Positions 60,238-64,000 of a stretch of 64,000 bases of DNA are shown one piece after another. The stretch covers positions 12,772,001-12,836,000 of the forward strand of contig NC_003282.8 of NCBI RefSeq assembly GCF_000002985.6, written 5' to 3'. The DNA is from Caenorhabditis elegans. Taxonomy: Eukaryota > Nematoda > Chromadorea > Rhabditida > Rhabditidae. The notes beneath the pieces were generated by a model. It searched no databases, was not told where the DNA came from, and saw nothing but the letters and a program-made list of their open reading frames with translations. Within the stretch, counting starts at the first letter, position 1. The number at the start of each line of letters is the position of its first letter. Both the position numbers and the translations under genes were made by a program.

Positions 60238-62368
60238 ATGGTGGTAGATCACGTAAACAAAGTGCTCACACAGTGCTCTTTCCTACACGTAAGCCTTCTC
60301 ATTACGGGGCACAATCCGGTGCCATCTGCCTGCCCGTCTCCTCTCCTCCGACTGTCTCCAACCGCCCTTCTCAATCTCCTATCTCTTCATCTCAACGAAT
60401 TCGTCGCATTTCTAATTTTTCGGTATTTTGTGCAGTTTTTCTTCTTTTTTTCATTTCATCCGCGTGGTCCCCATTTTATCCAGTAGTGATGACGAATCTC
60501 TTCTCTTTTTTTTCCGTTTGATGTCTCTTTCTCTCTTCCCGTTTTGTTATTCAATAGTTATTCGTCGTGAGCCCTTCTTCTATTCTGGGACACACAATCA
60601 AAGGACTACTTTACGTTTTGCACTTTGTTTTTAGTCGGCAAAAATTTATTTATTAGATTTTTGTTGTTTTAATTGATTGGAGCCTTTGTTTGCTAACACA
60701 CGCCCAACTAGGTTGAATTTAATTTATAACTTGAATTGTCAAGCATATTTATTGCTTTTTTTCATCGCTTTCTCCCATTTTTGATGAAAATCATAGTTAA
60801 AAGTAAAATTATCACAGGAACCTTTCTGCGAATTGCTTCAATTTTGAGGTTATTCAGCGATTACAAATTGTATTCTTTCTCTATAAATGCAATTTAGCAA
60901 TAACCTCAGTTTTAGTATTTAAATAAGAAAAACTGGAAAAAAATCTCTGAAATTCCGTAATATATTCAAAAATGACATGGACAAAAGTATCTCCGTTAGC
61001 AGTTAGTTGTTTGAACTATGAAAGTCGAATTAAAAATTCAGATTAAAAAGCTCAAAAAATTTTGCATTGCGAATTCACAAAATTGCCCTTTTCGGATCGA
61101 TGATACAACTTTTTTTAAATCAGAAAATAATTAGTTGATTAAAAGGAAAATGATGATTATGTTTAAAAGTTTGAAAAAAAAATACCTCGATGCACTTGGT
61201 CATACAGAAGTTCAAATTTGAGGGTTTTAAGCTATTAAGCTAGTTTTATTCTTTAAATTTTATTCTTTCAATCAAATTAACAATTTCAATTTTAGCCTTT
61301 AAACAAGAAAACGGTTGAAAAATCTGAAAAAAATCACAAAATTTTCCTTTTCGGTTCGATGATACAACTTTTTTATACAATAAATTTATTTGGACGTATA
61401 GAAAAATATTCAATTGTTTGGGAAATGATGTTTATGTTAAGAAGTTTGAAAATAATTTATCACATTAGGGATGCAATGAAAAGTTTTTTTTTTCGCTAAA
61501 ATCCAATCTTCTAGGACATATTTCGACATACTTTTCAATATAGAAGTGAGAAAAATATGAATTTTATTCGACCTTTTTTGATCAAAATAATCCAGCTGCT
61601 GACGGAAATTCGGATTACTACGGAAAGTGTGGTCATACCATTTTTAAAATTTTACGGGGCTTTAGAGAATTTATCCTATTTTATTTTCTCATTTTCTCGA
61701 AATTCAGAATTTTCCAAATTTTTCCTGTTAAAAATTGAAGCTTTCTTGCAAATTCTACTTTCTTCAAACTTTCAACTGTGAACTCTCTCACACAAGAGAT
61801 GTGGTCAAACATGTAGTACATACTACTCGAATAACTTTTCTCCTCGCCCACCAAGTTTCCTAGCCTTTGCAGAGCAATAGTAAGGCTACACGACTGCTGT
61901 TTGTCCCGGACAGCTGCTCAAATGCTCGCTCTCTATGAATTAGTTGAATCCCGTAATAATAATAGTTTATGGTTTTGGCACTTGGCGCCGCCTCACGCAC
62001 ATGCCAGTCTCTGCTGCAGCAGCAGTAGAGAGAGGACGACCCTGACAAACCGTCCGATCACCCCATTCCCCCTGGCCGCTCTCGGGCGTTTTTAATGACA
62101 GTGATCGCGACATTTTCCAACTTTTTATCATCGAATTTTGAAATGCTCTCGTTAATCATTTCATCCTCTGACACGCGGAATGCTCGGTCTCTTTTCGGTC
62201 TTTGCTTTCCTATAACTGATCAAATATTTGGGTGTACATACACCCCAACACATCACTCAAAGCAGATTTATCATTTAATCAGTTTGCTCCATTCTCCCCG
62301 TCGACCTAATAGTTGTACATCAGAGAGAACTCCATTTTCTCCAGCAGCATACGAATCGCCATCAATTC
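60238..62368 (+). CDS. Possible 5' exons of an unidentified gene running off the right edge
   Basis: Two stretches look coding by composition. At 60238-60420 one frame is Ser/Pro/Arg-rich (RSRKQSAHTVLFPTRKPS near the start, RRISNFS at the end) before a GTATTT donor. At 62281-62366 a segment after TTTAATCAG reads HSPRRPNSCTSERTPFSPAA and ends near a GTACAG donor. Both resemble low-complexity, phosphorylation-rich regions of a regulatory protein. Their phases were not proved to join, and no start codon, domain or downstream exon was found. It may instead be chance in pyrimidine-rich DNA. Confidence 0.25.
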
Positions 62369-62380
62369 AGTACAGCTAGC

Positions 62381-64000
62381 CAAACTAAAAAAGAATGTCT
62401 TGTTTCCGATTCCGACCTCAATTCTTTTTTGGGAGAGGCGAGTGTAGACAGCATGAAGAATTGAGAGACGGAGACGTTTACCGCCCCGCAATACTTTTCC
62501 GCCTGCCGGTGATTCATCCTCACTGCCTCGTTGTCTGCGTATCTCTGCTCTACTCTCTCTCTCACTCTTGATCTTTTCCCACTGATTTTTGACATAAGAT
62601 TCCTCATTTTATTTTATTTTTCTAAAAACCTAAAAATGTTCATCCCTATTAACTGATGACTTCGTTATCGCCATTCGCCACTTGTTTTCTTCTGATTGTT
62701 CTCGGCTTACACGACGCATTCTTCTTTTCTTTTTTTTGTCTTCTCGTCATTAATTTTTGATCATTCGTGAAGGCAGTCAATTTCCTAACCAATATTATTA
62801 AAGTTTCGATTAGGATTTTTTTTTCAATACCAGGTGAATTTGGCCAACGGGAAATTATTAAATACTTTACCCTTGAATACTCAGAGATCAGTTGATTTTT
62901 TGCTGATTTATCTAGTTTCTTGAAAAAAAAACAAGGGTGTTCTTTAAAATTTCGCTTAGTAAACCAATTTTAGCATATTTGAAACCTTTTTGTTTTTTTA
63001 AGCCAAGTATATAAGCTAGGAAATACTTATTTCTATTCTAGAGTTGTTTAAAATATTTTTAGAATCTAAATTTGGGTGACTGGTGATTCTGCAAAAGTAC
63101 TCGAAATAGGCAATAAATAGATATAATAATAATAAAATAGATAAAATAATAGATATAAATAGACAAGAAAAGGTGAAAAATAAATAAGTTTTTTGAACTT
63201 CCGCCGAAAAAAATTGCGAAACCAATGAGCAATTAGCTCCGCCGACCGTTGAGTCATGAGTTGGTCCAGTTTTTTGACACTTTTGACGAAATTCAAACAG
63301 TTGAGAGTTTTTATGATTTCCACAATTTGAATCTTCCTGCATTTTTCTCCCTTCCCGTAAGGCTGACATCTCCATTTTAAAAATAATGATTTTTAGTCCG
63401 GACAGTTGTGACTTTAAATCACTTTTAACCTTGACAAAATCGAACTATTCTGTCAACTTCTTCTTCTTCTTTTTCTTAAACACCAAAGCGTCAATTCCTA
63501 ACATAAAAACCCTGTCACAAACATATTGTATCAGTTCTCCTCTGTCAGTCAGAATGCATGCGGTGTTCTCCATCTTCTTGACGCCCTCTTGACGCTTCAG
63601 TCACCACCACCTCCATCATCATCATCACAACCTGTGTTTATCTAACATAAAGTTGTTTCCCCTCTTCTTTTGGTTTTTTTTTTACCAAAAAGAAAGCAAA
63701 TTTTGCCTCAAAAATTGATCTGTGTGAATGAAAGTTTAGTTTTTGCCTCCCCGGCTGATGTCCCAGAGTCCCAGAGGACACTTCAGTCCAAACTACACAT
63801 AATTTTTGGTATTTCGCCAATTCGGTAGTTTCGGAAATTACGAATATCAAAATATATGCTGGTAATTTTTGTGTTCAATAATTTAAAAAAAAAAAAGCTA
63901 TTTTATGACCCGAATTATAGAATTCTGCGACTTTTTGGAATTTTTTGGGCAATTCAACAAATATTGTCGAATTCAAAAATGTTCGGTAATCGTTATTTTC
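62381..64000. other. Right-edge sequence without a supported gene
   Basis: Mixed AT-rich and TCTC-rich sequence, with a simple AATA/GATA-like run near 63115-63165. Short frames on both strands lack splice or family support. It may be intron or promoter of a gene beyond the window. Confidence 0.5.

Noticed and set aside
62306..62607. Minus-strand frames with Arg/Glu-rich peptides
   Set aside because: Produced by the TCTC-rich plus strand; no splice or family support.
1..64000. tRNA, rRNA or CRISPR features
   Set aside because: No B-box-like tRNA motif with cloverleaf, no rRNA blocks and no regularly spaced direct repeats with unique spacers were seen by eye; a covariance-model scan would be decisive.

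Overview
The window looks like nematode nuclear DNA, almost certainly Caenorhabditis elegans (chromosome IV region) or a very close relative. It is AT-rich, has short introns with TTTTCAG-type acceptors, probable spliced-leader acceptors just upstream of start codons, AATAAA sites, and worm-type dispersed repeats. Gene symbols rest on recognising the proteins; no database search was possible. Exon models were built by hand from splice signals, reading-frame phase and similarity to known families.

Layout, left to right. (1) 1-15513: a T-rich 5' flank and then unc-31, the CAPS dense-core-vesicle priming factor, in about 23 exons (1886-15513, + strand). It includes three in-frame microexons, and its introns carry three copies of a dispersed ~200-bp element plus a GC-rich foldback. 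(2) 17250-18394: a six-exon gene for an unrecognised secreted, probably N-glycosylated protein of 211 aa. (3) 19171-19585 and 20838-21190: a tandem pair of two-exon genes for small two-pass membrane proteins (115 and 100 aa), separated by a decayed non-LTR retrotransposon fragment on the minus strand. (4) 21933-24108: pin-2-like PINCH adaptor with five LIM domains (330 aa); one intron holds an 18-base G tract and a fourth copy of the dispersed element. (5) 24109-33971: almost 10 kb without a convincing gene, but with several repeats and weak ORFs. (6) 33972-57609: a large FERM plus CUPID (DUF3338) gene related to mammalian FRMD4A/FRMD4B (977 aa in the long model). A 10.2-kb intron separates the FERM exons from the CUPID exons and contains an internal first exon (45375-45431) that would give a FERM-less protein. 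A five-exon gene for a multi-pass membrane protein (278 aa) lies on the opposite strand inside another of its introns (51873-53258). (7) 57610-64000: palindromic repeat and intergenic sequence, with two coding-looking exons at 60238-60420 and 62281-62366 that may begin a gene running off the right edge.

The genes do not form one pathway. UNC-31 acts in regulated peptide secretion, PIN-2/PINCH in integrin-linked adhesion complexes, and the FRMD4-like protein probably in cell-polarity or Arf-GEF scaffolding. All genes except the nested one read rightward, but the 0.7-1.7 kb gaps do not look like a tight operon. The most interesting points are the FERM-less alternative product, the nested antisense gene, the unc-31 microexons, the recurring ~200-bp element placed against splice donors, and the many intronic foldbacks.
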